Shown piece after piece: positions 1 to 10,191 of a DNA stretch of 64,000 nt; position 1 is the stretch's first letter; every line of letters begins with the position of its first letter. The notes under the pieces were generated by a model that had not been told where the DNA came from, did no database searches, and saw nothing but the letters and a program-made list of their open reading frames with translations. The position numbers and the translations under genes are program-made. Source of the DNA: Marasmius tenuissimus (lineage: Eukaryota; Basidiomycota; Agaricomycetes; Agaricales; Marasmiaceae); NCBI GenBank assembly GCA_029532415.1, contig JAQOTA010000044.1:248001-312000 (forward strand), written 5' to 3'.

Positions 1-900
1 TCACCGTCTGGGCTGTCTGGGCATCTGGGCGTCTGAGCACCATCTGAGCACATCTGGATGGCCGCTTTGCAACGTCGGAGTTGTTCAACTCATTGTAAGG
101 TTCATGTTCATATCCCTTGCCATGCTCAGTAAGAGCTTGATCTTGTTATTACCAGCCTCAATACACCAATTATATACACCATATTGGTACCTATCAAACC
201 ACCTAGCGTGCAATTACTACTTCGTCCGTTTCATTTGAGAGCAGCTGAACAGCTTGTTAGATCCAGTAACAATTGGGTGTGTGGGTAAAGAATCCATTTG
301 CTTTGCTGAGTATGTAAGTTGAAGGGAATAAGAAATGGCAAGCTTGGTTGTACCCCCCTGTATGATGATGAGTGAGAGAACTCAAAGAAGAAAGAATAGT
401 AAGATCCACCACAGAGTGATGGAAGAGCAGTCAAGGTCTTGAGGATTGAAAGCAATTCAACGGAACTCAAATCAATCTTCAAAGAGATTTAGAAGAGCGT
501 TCAATCACTTTGTGAGCTCAAGTAAGGGTCTAGTAGACAGTTGGAACAGCAAGTATTGAAAAGATACGTTATTGATGTATGCAGCATCAGACAGAGCAAA
601 ATAGACGCACTAAGGTGAAAGACCCAGCCCCGATTCCCGCTGTTGATCACAAGCTCTCCGATGGTACTAGGTAGACTGGCCCCGGATAGTGAACTGAACT
701 TTGGAGAATGTGTTCTTGAGTGTGCAAGAGAACTGAGTGCGGCAAGGTAGATTACAAAAGCTGGTTGGAAGGACTCAAGTATCCGCTTGAAGAACAGAAG
801 TGAGACAACGGTATTGACAAGCTCGATGGAGGATGATGGAGGTTTGAGGAGGAGGAGACTGACGATAGAAAAGAGAATCACACCCTGACATATCACGTGG
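1..900. other. Gene-free left edge
   Basis: No ORF here has coding character; all are short and overlap on both strands. The first 60 bases carry a loose short repeat of CATCTGAGCAC/GTCTGGGC type. A similar motif in opposite orientation (GCTCAGAC) recurs at about 930-985, so the segment may be the interior of a roughly 1-kb non-coding element. No product can be assigned. Confidence 0.4.
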
Positions 901-3080
901 TAGGTAACCGGTAATGGCCCAGACAATTTGGCTCAGACTCATGCTCAGACCCAGACTGATCAGCTCAGAGTTGGTGACTCAGACTCCTGAATTCCTGGTC
1001 ACTCTCGCGTCATCCATACAGCCACACGTTGCCTCTTGCTTCTTCCACCCATGTCCGCTTGGACACTTTCTCAACCCCAATAATGGTATGTTTTCTGTTC
1101 TGTTTTTCAATGGATATAATTCATTTCTGTATTCTTCAGCCCTCAAGAGCAAGCACCCCCGCCAACACAAATAATCAATTGATTTGGTATGTAAGACATT
1201 CTCTACCTAGTAGAGAACCAAAGTGCTCATAACAATAAAGCGCCAAGGTGTCAACCATTTTTTGGGTGCTTGCACTCAAATATGGCGCTCCGGCGGCAAT
1301 GTTCCTTGGCTCATGCCTGACACCGCCACCCGTCGCGTCCTGCTTCCACCCACCATGTCCGATCTGGACACCTTCCGTCAATCAACGGTATGTTTTTTCT
1401 ATGTTTTTCTTTTTTCTAGTTATATACAGCAATTACAAGCCTCCAGGGTCCAGGGGTCTGACCTCTAGGGTGGTAGAGGTCACCCCTACTGCCCTAGAGG
1501 TTGCCCACTGGACCACTAGTTAGTAGAGACAATAGTAATACGCCGCAAGAGCGTATGTGAGCATACACAGACCTGAGGAGGGATGGTACCCAGCCTGTCT
1601 ATAATCTACTGCCGTCAGTGAAACAATCCCGAAAATTGGAGAAAGCTCAGTCAGCTTTGAATGCTATTGGGTGCAAAGCTGAACCTTGTTATAAACCATA
1701 GAGATAAGGTGTGAGCACTGACTAACTACAGAGTCCGTCTGAGTAAGTACAGGATCTTTCATACGAGTGCAAGTGTCATAGTGAAAGAGTCTATAAATAA
1801 TAGACGCGTAAACAACACGTCAATAAAGTGTATCACATGGTAACCACATGTTCAACATTGTAGGCTCTACACGGTCGCGGCTGTAGATTACAGCCGCACC
1901 TGTGGTGAGTCCTCCCCAGCACTCACACCACAGGACCTTCTACTCCATGGGATCAATCAAACCGTGTATGAACAAGCGTGTATGAACAAGCTGCCGCGTG
2001 TATCGGTAACACGCCGTGGCCATTTACGAGCAAGGTGTATAAGTTCACCTACGGAGTTCTGGGTTCGAGACCTAGCGGTGGCTCATTTGATTTTTCTTGT
2101 TGGTAACGTTCAGATATCATGATATACTCAATACTAGGCTGTGTCTGTGTGAGGGACAAGACTGCGGGGCGTAGTCAAGCCCGTCTATAATCTACAGCCG
2201 CGAGCGAGACAATCCCGATAGCCCTGAGACCCAGTTCCGAATTTCGGAGTTCGTCAGGTCTCACTGGCGGGAACCCGATGAATGGTCCCCCCGGAGCTGA
2301 TAGGCTCTACATGGGGTGCGGCTGTAATCTACAGCCGGACCCGTGGCGGTTCCCTCTTGTATAATACGTGGTACAGATCCGTCAATCTGTACCACTTATT
2401 ATGTAAGACGGAGAACCCAAGCGCCAAATTTTTGTTTTGGCGCTTGCGCTGAAAAATGTCATTTCGGCGGCATTCTCCCTTGACGCGTGGCGTGGCCGAC
2501 ACCGCCACCCGTCGCCTCTTGCTTCCTGCCACCATGTCCCTTCGGACATTTTTCATCAACATCGATCCTCGGTATGTTTTTCTCTTATGTTTTTAGTTGA
2601 TTATGTCTTACTAACCTGTTTTATAGCTTCTCCACCATGAATAACTTCGTCAACAATATCAAAACCAGCCATTTTCAATGACGCCGGTGAGTTCTCGTGT
2701 ACGTTCATTATTGTTTGAATCGAGACTGATCTCCTAATTGATAGACCTCAAAATCCCTTTTGTTCACCGATTTGCGGTGAACAGTTGTGTTTCTTATACG
2801 ATTCACTGGCAGGAATGACGTTGGTTATCATTCAGCCAGCGAGGATAAAGAGGTCCAACCCGTCTATAATCTACTGCCGTCGGTCAGACGGTCCCAATAA
2901 TGCTCGGGATTAGACCCGAGCAGTGGTGCTCATCAGGTTTCGTCAGTGGGGACCCGATACACGGCGTTCGTGATACTAGAAGGGTCTACATACACAATCA
3001 CGGCCGTAATCTACTGCCGCGCCTGTGGTGAGTCCTGCTGGCTGTGGTAATCGTACCGCAGTATCATTACGGGGTACATG
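900..3080. repeat. Diverged repeat array (modules A and B)
   Basis: Two kinds of module recur. Module A lies at about 985-1115, 1290-1410 and 2465-2595. It shares a core reading GCCTCTTGCTTCC and CCATGTCC, then a stretch like GGACACCTTC, and ends GGTATGTTTT. Module B starts at about 1595, 2180 and 2859 with GTCTATAATCTAC and includes an imperfect palindrome of the type CGGCTGTA-NNN-TACAGCCG at 1877-1895, 2319-2337 and 3002-3020, followed by CCTGTGGTGAGTCC or a close variant. The order is A1-A2-B1-B2-A3-B3. Short ORFs inside (around 1248-1523 and 2437-2640) are the same module translated and are not thought to be genes. Confidence 0.7.
2013..2095 (+). other. tRNA-like Pol III unit (SINE head or degenerate tRNA)
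   Basis: A T-arm-like hairpin lies at 2059-2075: stem CTGGG/CCTAG around TTCGAGA, containing a B-box match GGTTCGAGACC. An anticodon-arm-like hairpin with a perfect 5-bp stem (AGGTG/CACCT) lies at 2033-2050. The flanking sevenmers 2013-2019 and 2076-2082 pair partly as an acceptor stem (GCCGTGG with CGGTGGC, with wobbles and one mismatch). Five T residues follow at 2091-2095, as for Pol III termination. The D-arm region is too short and the anticodon-like loop has eight bases, so a functional tRNA is unlikely. A tRNA-derived SINE head is the alternative I favour. Confidence 0.35.
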
Positions 3081-4956
3081 AATTAATTAATTACTGTGGC
3101 GCAGTGACGGCGATTAACTGCTACGCCTCGATAATAGGTTTCAATGTCAGTCATTAACTGCTTCCATGCATACCGCCTGTCAGGCAATACGTTGACGTAT
3201 TGCCCGTCACTTTGCACGCAGTGTAAGCTTGCATGAGTTTTCATTATAGTAGAATATCTCTAGTATCTTACTCAGATAGCACACATTGAGACGGCAAAAT
3301 TATAGCACATCCAAACTTCATTGAAAGCTACTACTATGTACATTGGATGAGGTTGGTAAGTACATAGCCAGTCTAGATCCCCAGCAACTTCAGGGTCTAA
3401 CCTATTCCAAAGTCAATGAAGGCTGATCAGGACTGGTGATGTTAGGATGGAACTTGTAAGCTAACCTTGGATATGCAAGAACAGGATGGTGAGGCTGCAG
3501 GACTGAATGCAGGTAAATGTTTTGTCGTGTTTCAAATGTTGTGTTCTGGCAGTGGCAAAAGTAGGAACATACTCACTGTTCTGGGATTCACAGCCCCACC
3601 CAAGACAAAAAAAAACAACTCTATCAGTATCGGACATCATACTGTACCCTCACTCACTCCTTCATCTGCAAAGGCAATGCAAAAGAAGGCCCATCTGCCA
3701 AAAACTTCAGGCAGGTCTGAAATTTGATTCAAAAGCCGGCCCTGTTCCACATAAGTCTGGTAGCTCTTTCTGCCACTACTTTCACAAGATCATGCCCTTT
3801 TCAAGCACATATACACCAGAGGGGTGCCAAATATCCAACTTTCTGGGTCCCCAGAGCTCTCCCTTCAGGAGGTTCAGATTGGCATTGTTGTCCACCATAT
3901 CTAAAGAGTGCCAAAGGAAGAGCTCTTCTAGGTGATTCGTCCCAAACAATATGATCCAGAACTTGTTTGGTAGGGATATCAGCGGCTGGTTGGTCCGGTT
4001 TAAACCCAAACCAGACGGGTTTACCATGGTTTCAACCTACATATATTTTTATCAAGTTTCAGTAATATTCCCATGTGTCTGAACAGCTTCGAAGGTCTGC
4101 CAATTATTATTATTTTTTCTGTAGTAGAATATGATTTATTTTTTTTTTTTCATTTTGAAGCACGAACTGGGATATGCCGAAAATTTTCAGCAATTTTGCA
4201 GGTGGGAGGGGTTCTGGGCCAAAAATTTTTGGCTCTGAGGATTTATTTTCAGCAGACAGGCTTGGAACACATGAATAATTTTTGGAAGGCTAATGTGACA
4301 AGGGCTTGGGTCAAGACAAGCCTCTCTATTCTCTGTCTGAGTTTTCAGATGAGCTAGAGATTAGGATTGGGCCGGGCACTTTGAAGATGTGGCTTCTCAC
4401 TAAGCATTCCTATTGCTCCAGCTGCCTGGGGTTTTGAATAGTAAGACAATGCTGGAATATATATTGTGCTCACAATCTGTTGACATATGGATCTTCAGTT
4501 ATATTACTGTGTTCTCTACAAGGAGCAACAATTATATTTGTTCAAGATCCCACTGAGGTTGTTGCTCAGTTTTCAATTCGTCAAAACATCAGAATCTGAA
4601 AATTTTGGACCAGAAAGGTTCACAGGCCCAATCTACTTTCCAGGTAGTTCTCTACTTGAATAAACATTGCTTGAGCTTCCATGTCTCCCTCCATTCTTTA
4701 ACTAACTCTTCTAGTAAGTGTAGTTGTAGCCATGTCAGTAGTACCCACTGTGCTAGGTGATGTGCTGGCTCTACAAGCAGTAATCAATGGAGAAGGGGGT
4801 GAGGTGTCTTTCAGCCAGCATCCAGCTTTTGTGAGTGGGTGTTCATTTCATTCAGAATATGTATGCTGCCCTATCTTGGATTGAAAGGAAAATATGCAAC
4901 ATTTTGATCTGTGCCATTGTGTGTGTGGGGGGGGGTTTCCCCCCTTGATTGGAGCT
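3081..4956. other. Gene-free, AT-richer stretch with small palindromes
   Basis: Small ORFs occur at 3467-3935 (+), 3782-4027 (-) and 4073-4357 (+), but they overlap each other and none shows a recognised domain. Perfect short palindromes sit at 3186-3203 (CAATACGT-TG-ACGTATTG) and at about 4219-4234 (GCCAAAAATTTTTGGC). The stretch may be decayed transposon sequence, but no protein signature supports that. Confidence 0.4.
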
Positions 4957-5244
4957 GTTGAAGGGGTTTCGACGGGGGGTCAGGCCTGACGTGTGGTTTC
5001 CAGGGGCCTTGGTACCCAAAGTGGCCCTGGTTCACGTCTTGGAGGTGACCCCCCATCTGAACCCCTTCAACGGCTCCAAAAACCCCCCAAAATTGTGTTT
5101 TTTAGGCATTTTTTGAGGTTTTTGGGGCCGTTGAAGGGGTTCAGATGGGGGGTCACCTCCAAGACGTGAACCAGGGCCACTTTGGGTACCAAGGCCCCTG
5201 GAAACCACACGTCAGGCCTGACCCCCCGTCGAAACCCCTTCAAC
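4957..5244. repeat. 128-bp near-perfect inverted repeat (fold-back element)
   Basis: Left arm 4957-5084 and right arm 5117-5244 are reverse complements over 128 bases with a single mismatch (T5075 against G5126), separated by 32 bases. Each arm is itself bounded by the inverted motif GTTGAAGGGGTT ... AACCCCTTCAAC (4957-4968 and 5061-5072 on the left), so each arm behaves like a 116-bp unit with its own terminal inverted repeats. Because the arms are mirror copies, both strands encode the same short peptide ORF. This is a consequence of the palindrome and not evidence of a gene. A degenerate further end, TTGAGGGGGGATCAGAT, lies at about 5271-5287. Confidence 0.9.
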
Positions 5245-5715
5245 GGCGGCAGGGGTGGCTCAATGGACCGTTGAGGGGGGATCAGATAGGTAGGGGGGGG
5301 GAACAGACAAGAAGGGAAGGTGGTCTCAGTCGTGTGAGTGCGAATTAATATTTGACACTTTTAAACACCATAATCAAGTCAAGGGTAGACTCCAGTTCGG
5401 TGAGCCTGCCTTGTCACCCAACCTGCCTGAACCCAAGCCGTACGTGAACGTTTGATTGCATTCACGAATAGTGGACTATATGATACTAAATAGTGATGTT
5501 ACATCATCGTCGTCGCAAGTAAAACTAGGACGTAGTCAAAAAGGTTAACGAACGAAGGGCAAGGAGTGTCTAGAGGCATGGGGACAAACGTCCGTAATAA
5601 TAATAAGGTCTGTGTAAGGTAAGCGTCGGTGAATGTTAGTCTACAAAGAAAATGCTGGTATCCGCGGTTCGTATACTTTTCCTATGGTCCTTGGTCCATT
5701 CGTTTTGGCCTTCAT
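5245..5715. other. Intergenic, 3' side of the single-pass membrane protein gene
   Basis: About 470 bases with no supported gene. The stretch begins with G-rich sequence flanking the inverted repeat and ends at the stop codon of the minus-strand gene, so its right part presumably contains that gene's 3' untranslated region. Confidence 0.5.
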
Positions 5716-7648
5716 TCATTCATTCCTCCCCGCAGCCCCTGGTCCAGACCCAGACCCGGTTCCGCCGGCACCTTCATCACTCTCATTCGCCACCCTCAAA
5801 CCGCCACCCTTCTCCTTCCTATCACCTTTACCCGAAGTAGACCCCGAAACCAAACTGTCGTATGTAGGGGGAATCTCTTCCTCCCCGACAGCACCGGCGT
5901 CTTGCGCGACTCTAACTCTCGATCCTACAGGTCCGCCAGCGAGGTATGCCTGTCTCGCAGATTCGTCGAACCCATGACCTTGAGAGTCGACGTCAGGGTT
6001 CGCAATGCTCAACCGTTGGGCGGTACCGGCACCGGCACCAGCAGCGTATGACGACGAATTGGGTTGCGAGTACTCCGAGTTCGTAGAGTAGAATACGCCG
6101 CTATGGGCTCCGGATGATTCGAGAGACATTCGTCGGCCTTGGGGAGATTGCTGATTGTAGTAGGAAGAAGGTGGAGGGCCGGCGCCAGGACCAGGACCAG
6201 GACCGTATTGTTGGTGTTGGGGTAGTGGGATCCCAGCCGCACCGGCGAAACCACCACCAAAGGCTTCTCGTTCTTTCGCAAGTCGGCCTGGGGACATGGC
6301 TACGCCGCCTCCAGAGGAAGAAGAGGTGGCGGCGCCGAGGGAGGGGCCCGGAGATGGATGTCTCCAGTCTCCCGGATGTCCCGAGCCAGAACTCATAGCA
6401 CCGAAAGTTCCTGAAGGTGGCGGCGAGTGGGTGTTGTACGAATGTGTCGTGTCGCTTCCATGACCGTGTTGAGATGGAGGCGCGTTGGCGTATTGCTGGG
6501 GACGAAAAGATAGAGGGGTCAGAAAAATCGACACTAGGAACGAGAAGACATGGAGGACTTTGCATACCTGTCCTGGTCCACCGAATAACGGATAAGGCGA
6601 GACGACACCTCCGCCAACGGCTGCGCCTGCGAGACGGCCACCCATTCCATCATCGTATTGAGTCATGTCGGGAAGGTTTGGAGCGACAGCGTCTTGATTT
6701 CTGTGACGGCCTGGTTGGACACGGCGATGGCGAAAGATTGACGGTAGACGACGAAGGGAAAGAAGAGGGGCAAAAACCGTCAGTAAACAAGTGCAGAACG
6801 CAGGCAAAGCGAGACTTACTATTTCCAAACAACGTGCTCGCAGGCCTAATAGCACCTGTGTCGCTCGCTACCACCCTATCCGGGTCAAAGTTCCCATCAA
6901 AGGCTTCCAAATCTCTCCGTCTCTTCCATCTCTTGTACCCCCATACGAGAATAAATGCGAGGATGGCTACACCAGCCACTCCGCCTACGACACCTCCTAC
7001 GATGGCTCCAGTGTTTGAAGAGGAATTACTGGCGCCGGAATTGGAACTGGAAGTGGGGTCTACGGCGGCGGTAATGACACCTCCGGCAGACACAGTGGTG
7101 GCTGTCTCGTAAATGGTGGTTACAGGTACACCTTGAGCGTTAGTTGACCTGCAGAGAAATGAGAATCGATTCAAGGTAAAGCGAAAGGTAAACATACACT
7201 ACGGTGGTTTGAACAACCGTCGTTACTGGAGTTGAGACTGTCGTTTCGCGGCTTGTAATTGGAGTCGTGCTTGTATTGGTATTGGGATTTGTATTGGAGG
7301 GCGGTGGAGAGCCATTGCTGGTGTTACTAGGATTCTCGTTCCCGCTGGTTTGGGATGGCGGTTGATTGGTCTGGCTTGGCGGATTACTGGATGGAGGTGA
7401 AGTTGGTGTGGTCGTATCGTCAGTTGTAGTCGGTGGTGGTGCTGTTGACGACGGTGAAGTCGTTGGTTCAGAAGTCGGCGGAGGGGTCGTTGTTGAGCCT
7501 ACAAGAGAAAAAAACATATTGGATTAGTACAGAGAAATCTTGGAACGCAATACAGGAGTTGAAGGGAAATATAAAGGAGAAAGGCACCTGTAGTGGGCCC
7601 AGTGGTCAACGCAGTGCCTGTTGGCGTTGTCGTGTTCGAGGCCGACAT
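5716..7648 (-). CDS. Ser/Thr-rich single-pass membrane protein with PPTY motif
   Basis: Five exons close into a 537-residue protein: 7588-7648, 7198-7498, 6820-7148, 6568-6710 and 5716-6495. The N-terminal part to about residue 165 is dominated by Thr, Ser, Pro and Asn, as in O-glycosylated fungal surface proteins. It is followed by a Gly/Val-rich transmembrane helix (about 168-191) and a basic stop-transfer run KRWKRRR (193-199). The roughly 340-residue cytosolic tail is Gly, Ser, Pro and Gln-rich and low-complexity, with a PPTY motif at 487-490 in an acidic context (EEEIPPTYDSL). Architecture resembles Mid2/Wsc-like sensors, but no WSC domain is present and no cleavable signal peptide is visible at the chosen start, so an extra upstream exon is possible. 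PPxY motifs bind WW domains such as those of Rsp5-type ubiquitin ligases; that role here is inference. Confidence 0.85.
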
Positions 7649-9267
7649 GGTGGGCGTAAGAAGGCAAGAGAACGCTGAGTTTGGGTGGATCTGTCGGCTG
7701 ACTATGGCCGCTTCCTGCGGTATCACCCAATCGAAAATTCTCTACTCAGGTTTCCCGAGATCCCGATTCCAGCAATACATTTGAAGCGTTTCCGTTCGTG
7801 AAAGGTGAACAAGATCGTAGAAAGAGAAAGAAGTAGGAAAAATAAAAACAAGACTCACTCATATTGGCTCGTTGTCGTCGTCGTCGTCGTGGTGTAAGAA
7901 ACGACGTCAAAAAACAGCGAACCGTGTGCGGAAGTGTGCCACGTGGGAAACGCGTTGATTTTCCCGCAGCTGCCACTCCGGCTTTTTGCTTTGCCTCGGT
8001 CGCCGTGGGGCTGTGCTCAGCTTTTCTCTGCTCGACGATCACGATGATCAGGTCTCTCAGCTCACTCACCGGCCAATAGCTCTTACTGGTTTTCCTTTCT
8101 GCCGAGTTTCTCGTTTCGCAAACAATCTTTCCTGTCTTGCTCTGCCACGGAATTCAGCAATCGCAAATAGCAATTCAAACCCAAGCCGAGCTCCACTCAA
8201 CACCCCCGTCGAGAATGCCCAATGGAAATCTTTTGAATAGCAGCTATCCAAATTTACTCGACAACTACCTGTTCTCTCTGCGGCATTTCTCTCGACACAC
8301 ACTGCTTTCGGTCCCTTGCTCTGTCTTAGTTGGGCTTCAGCTTCCTCCCTTCTACAGATCTCGAAGTTGCTATTAACCAATCCTAAGGCGGAGTAAACCT
8401 GAAACGACGCCTCTCGCTCCACTCGCTACCTGTGCTCATGGCTATTTGAATACTCGATAACGACACAATGTTAAGTGTTCATTCATCACTTTTCGGCCTC
8501 GACGTCAATCCCGACAAGTCCAGTCCTTCAATTGATGTTTCATCTCTGCTGGGTCTTTAGCGCGATCCCTGCGCCATAGGAACATCATCCAAGCGGTAAA
8601 CTTGTTTCTTGCCGTTGCTGGTTATCCTTGTCGCTCCTACTTTCTAGGATCGATAATCAAAGAAGCGTCACTTACAGGTATCCTCAAGAGGATTCTTCGT
8701 TGCTAGAGGAACTACAACCGAATCTGAGTGTCGCATAACAAGGTGAATTTTGTATACAAAAACATACCGACACTCAGGTCGTCTTGAGGACCTCTTGTAC
8801 TTGTAAAACGTTAATGTAGGTTGATAGCATGCTTGCGAGCCGTCTAACAGAAGTAGGAGCTACGACAACAAACAGGGCTTCTCCTCAAGGATGCAAATTC
8901 TATCTCTCGCCGAACTTCGCATAGGATTGAACACTACTCGATGTACCACGGTATTCTCATGAGTTGTACCGTTTTTCACCAATGACACCTGAGTCCCTAC
9001 GCTCCTCCATACAGCTACGCCACAGTACAGGTCTTCAAAGACATGTGATGAACATGCCGCATCACCAATCCTCTATGAAATATCAGGGCAAATGATTGGA
9101 GTCGGTCGGATCTATTTCGAGTCTTAAATTCCGAGAACCCATTACGTTGTTGCTTCCAAATCAGTATACCATAGAACTTGAACGAGTACATTTGGGTATT
9201 ATCGCAAGGTGGGACACCGAGCCGCTTGAGCGATTGAACATGTTCTCTCATTCACGCGGCGGTAACC
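7649..9267. other. Intergenic 1.6 kb upstream of the membrane protein
   Basis: Presumed promoter and 5' leader of the minus-strand membrane gene. It contains a short (GTC)n/(GTT)n trinucleotide tract at about 7868-7891 and a nested hairpin at 8681-8790. The 118-residue minus-strand ORF at 8066-8422 has no recognised domain and lies in the promoter, so I do not call it a gene. Confidence 0.5.
8681..8790. other. Nested hairpin, possible structured RNA or element end
   Basis: TCCTCAAGA (8681-8689) pairs with TCTTGAGGA (8782-8790), and inside it CTGAGTGTCG (8724-8733) pairs perfectly with CGACACTCAG (8768-8777). The two stems are nested, so the segment can fold as one extended hairpin. Nothing identifies it as a known RNA family. 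Confidence 0.35.
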
Positions 9268-9734
9268 TCAGTGCCACCCGCAGATGCATCTATCTATCCC
9301 ATAGCAACAGACGATAGGTCCCTCCCTGGAAGAAACCAGTGAGTGCTGGAAAAAATGGAGGAGCAAAGTTGACGAACGGCGACTGAATAGCAACTAACTC
9401 TCCACGCTTGTAGCGATTGGTAGGGAGGTTCTGACTTGTAACCGACATAGTGTTGCCATTGTATGCAGTACCATTAGAGTCTGAGATGCTCGGCGTTGTG
9501 TTGGTAGGTAAGCTAGCTGCCTGTTCAAAGCTGCATTCTATGTTCGCCTCCAGGCATTTTACGCATCGCGGGGTCCCTCCTGTATTAGCCATCTCACACT
9601 GTCTCCAGGTTAGCTCAGGAAATATGCCTTCAGTAAGGAAATTAACTTACCCTGGCTTTGCGTCGCCGACAACGGACGCAAGCTAACTGTTTGTATATCC
9701 CCGCAGGAGGAACTGTACAGGCGTAGGTCGACAT
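9268..9734 (-). CDS. Truncated Zn2Cys6 transcription factor (DNA-binding domain only)
   Basis: Exon 1 (9651-9734) starts MSTYACTVPPAGIYK and reaches the first half of a fungal Zn2Cys6 cluster. A 52-nt intron (9599-9650) splits the cluster between Arg28 and the third cysteine, and exon 2 completes it. The six cysteines have canonical spacing C-x2-C-x6-C-x10-C-x2-C-x6-C (residues 19, 22, 29, 40, 43 and 50), with RRRKAR in the basic loop. After about 50 residues of Ser/Thr/Asn-rich linker the frame ends, at 9290 without splicing, or near 9268 if an intron beginning GTTAGT (about 9402 down to 9331) is removed. Family members are usually 500-900 residues with a middle homology region, and none is seen here. 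It is either a truncated relic or a small DNA-binding-only protein. A TATA box lies about 50 bases upstream. Confidence 0.6.
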
Positions 9735-9782
9735 TGACAATGCTTGTGAGATATATCAGCATCAGAAACATGCCACTCTCAG

Positions 9783-9790
9783 CTTATATA
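9783..9790 (-). promoter_or_regulatory. TATA box of the Zn2Cys6 gene
   Basis: TATATAAG on the minus strand, about 49-56 bases upstream of the proposed ATG at 9734. The intact box argues that the short gene may still be transcribed. Confidence 0.5.
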
Positions 9791-9826
9791 GTACGATAAA
9801 TTTTGAACAAAAATAAAAAGGAGCAC

Positions 9827-10191
9827 CCGCTGAAGCACGTCAAGTGAGTGGTAGTCATAAACACCTCCCAGCAGCTAGATACTATCAGACCTCGAGAGCT
9901 AATCGTTTCAATGAGAACTTGGGCGCTCATGTTTGAATGTAACGCACCTTATGTAACGTTTCCGGTTGACGCTTAACCCGGTGACGTTGCCATTTCCGGT
10001 TCTTGGTATCGAGAATCCATACATATTGATCTTCCGCCAGCACCAGGACCTCCTGATGAGCACACTGACCCGCATCACCATAGTATATGAGGTAACGTTT
10101 GGGGTTAGTGACGCGCAGCTGCCATTTCCGATCCTTGGTATTGAGAATTCGTATTGACCTTCTGCCAGCACCAGGACCTCCTTATGAGCAC
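9827..10191 (+). repeat. Promoter-type repeat, copy 1 (module doubled)
   Basis: This segment matches 33944-34190 closely, starting TGAAGCACGT.AAGTGAG.GGT and including the shared landmarks AGCTAGATACTATCAGACC, AACCCGGTGACG, GGTTCTTGGTATCGAGAAT and GCCAGCACCAGGACCTCCT. The last part of the unit, from GTAACGTTTGGGGTTAGTGAC to CCAGGACCTCC, occurs a second time at about 10091-10191, so this copy carries an internal duplication. It lies immediately upstream of the Zn2Cys6 TATA box, but reads in the opposite sense relative to its gene compared with the P450 copy. Confidence 0.8.

Noticed and set aside
4871..5348. Two ORFs on opposite strands beginning with the same 33 residues
   Set aside because: They are the two arms of the inverted repeat read outward; identity follows from the palindrome and no protein family is recognised.
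6417..7112. 231-residue plus-strand ORF
   Set aside because: Antisense to exons and introns of the spliced single-pass membrane protein; composition mirrors that gene.
8066..8422. 118-residue minus-strand ORF
   Set aside because: It lies in the promoter region of the membrane gene, has no domain or splice extension, and reads as chance.
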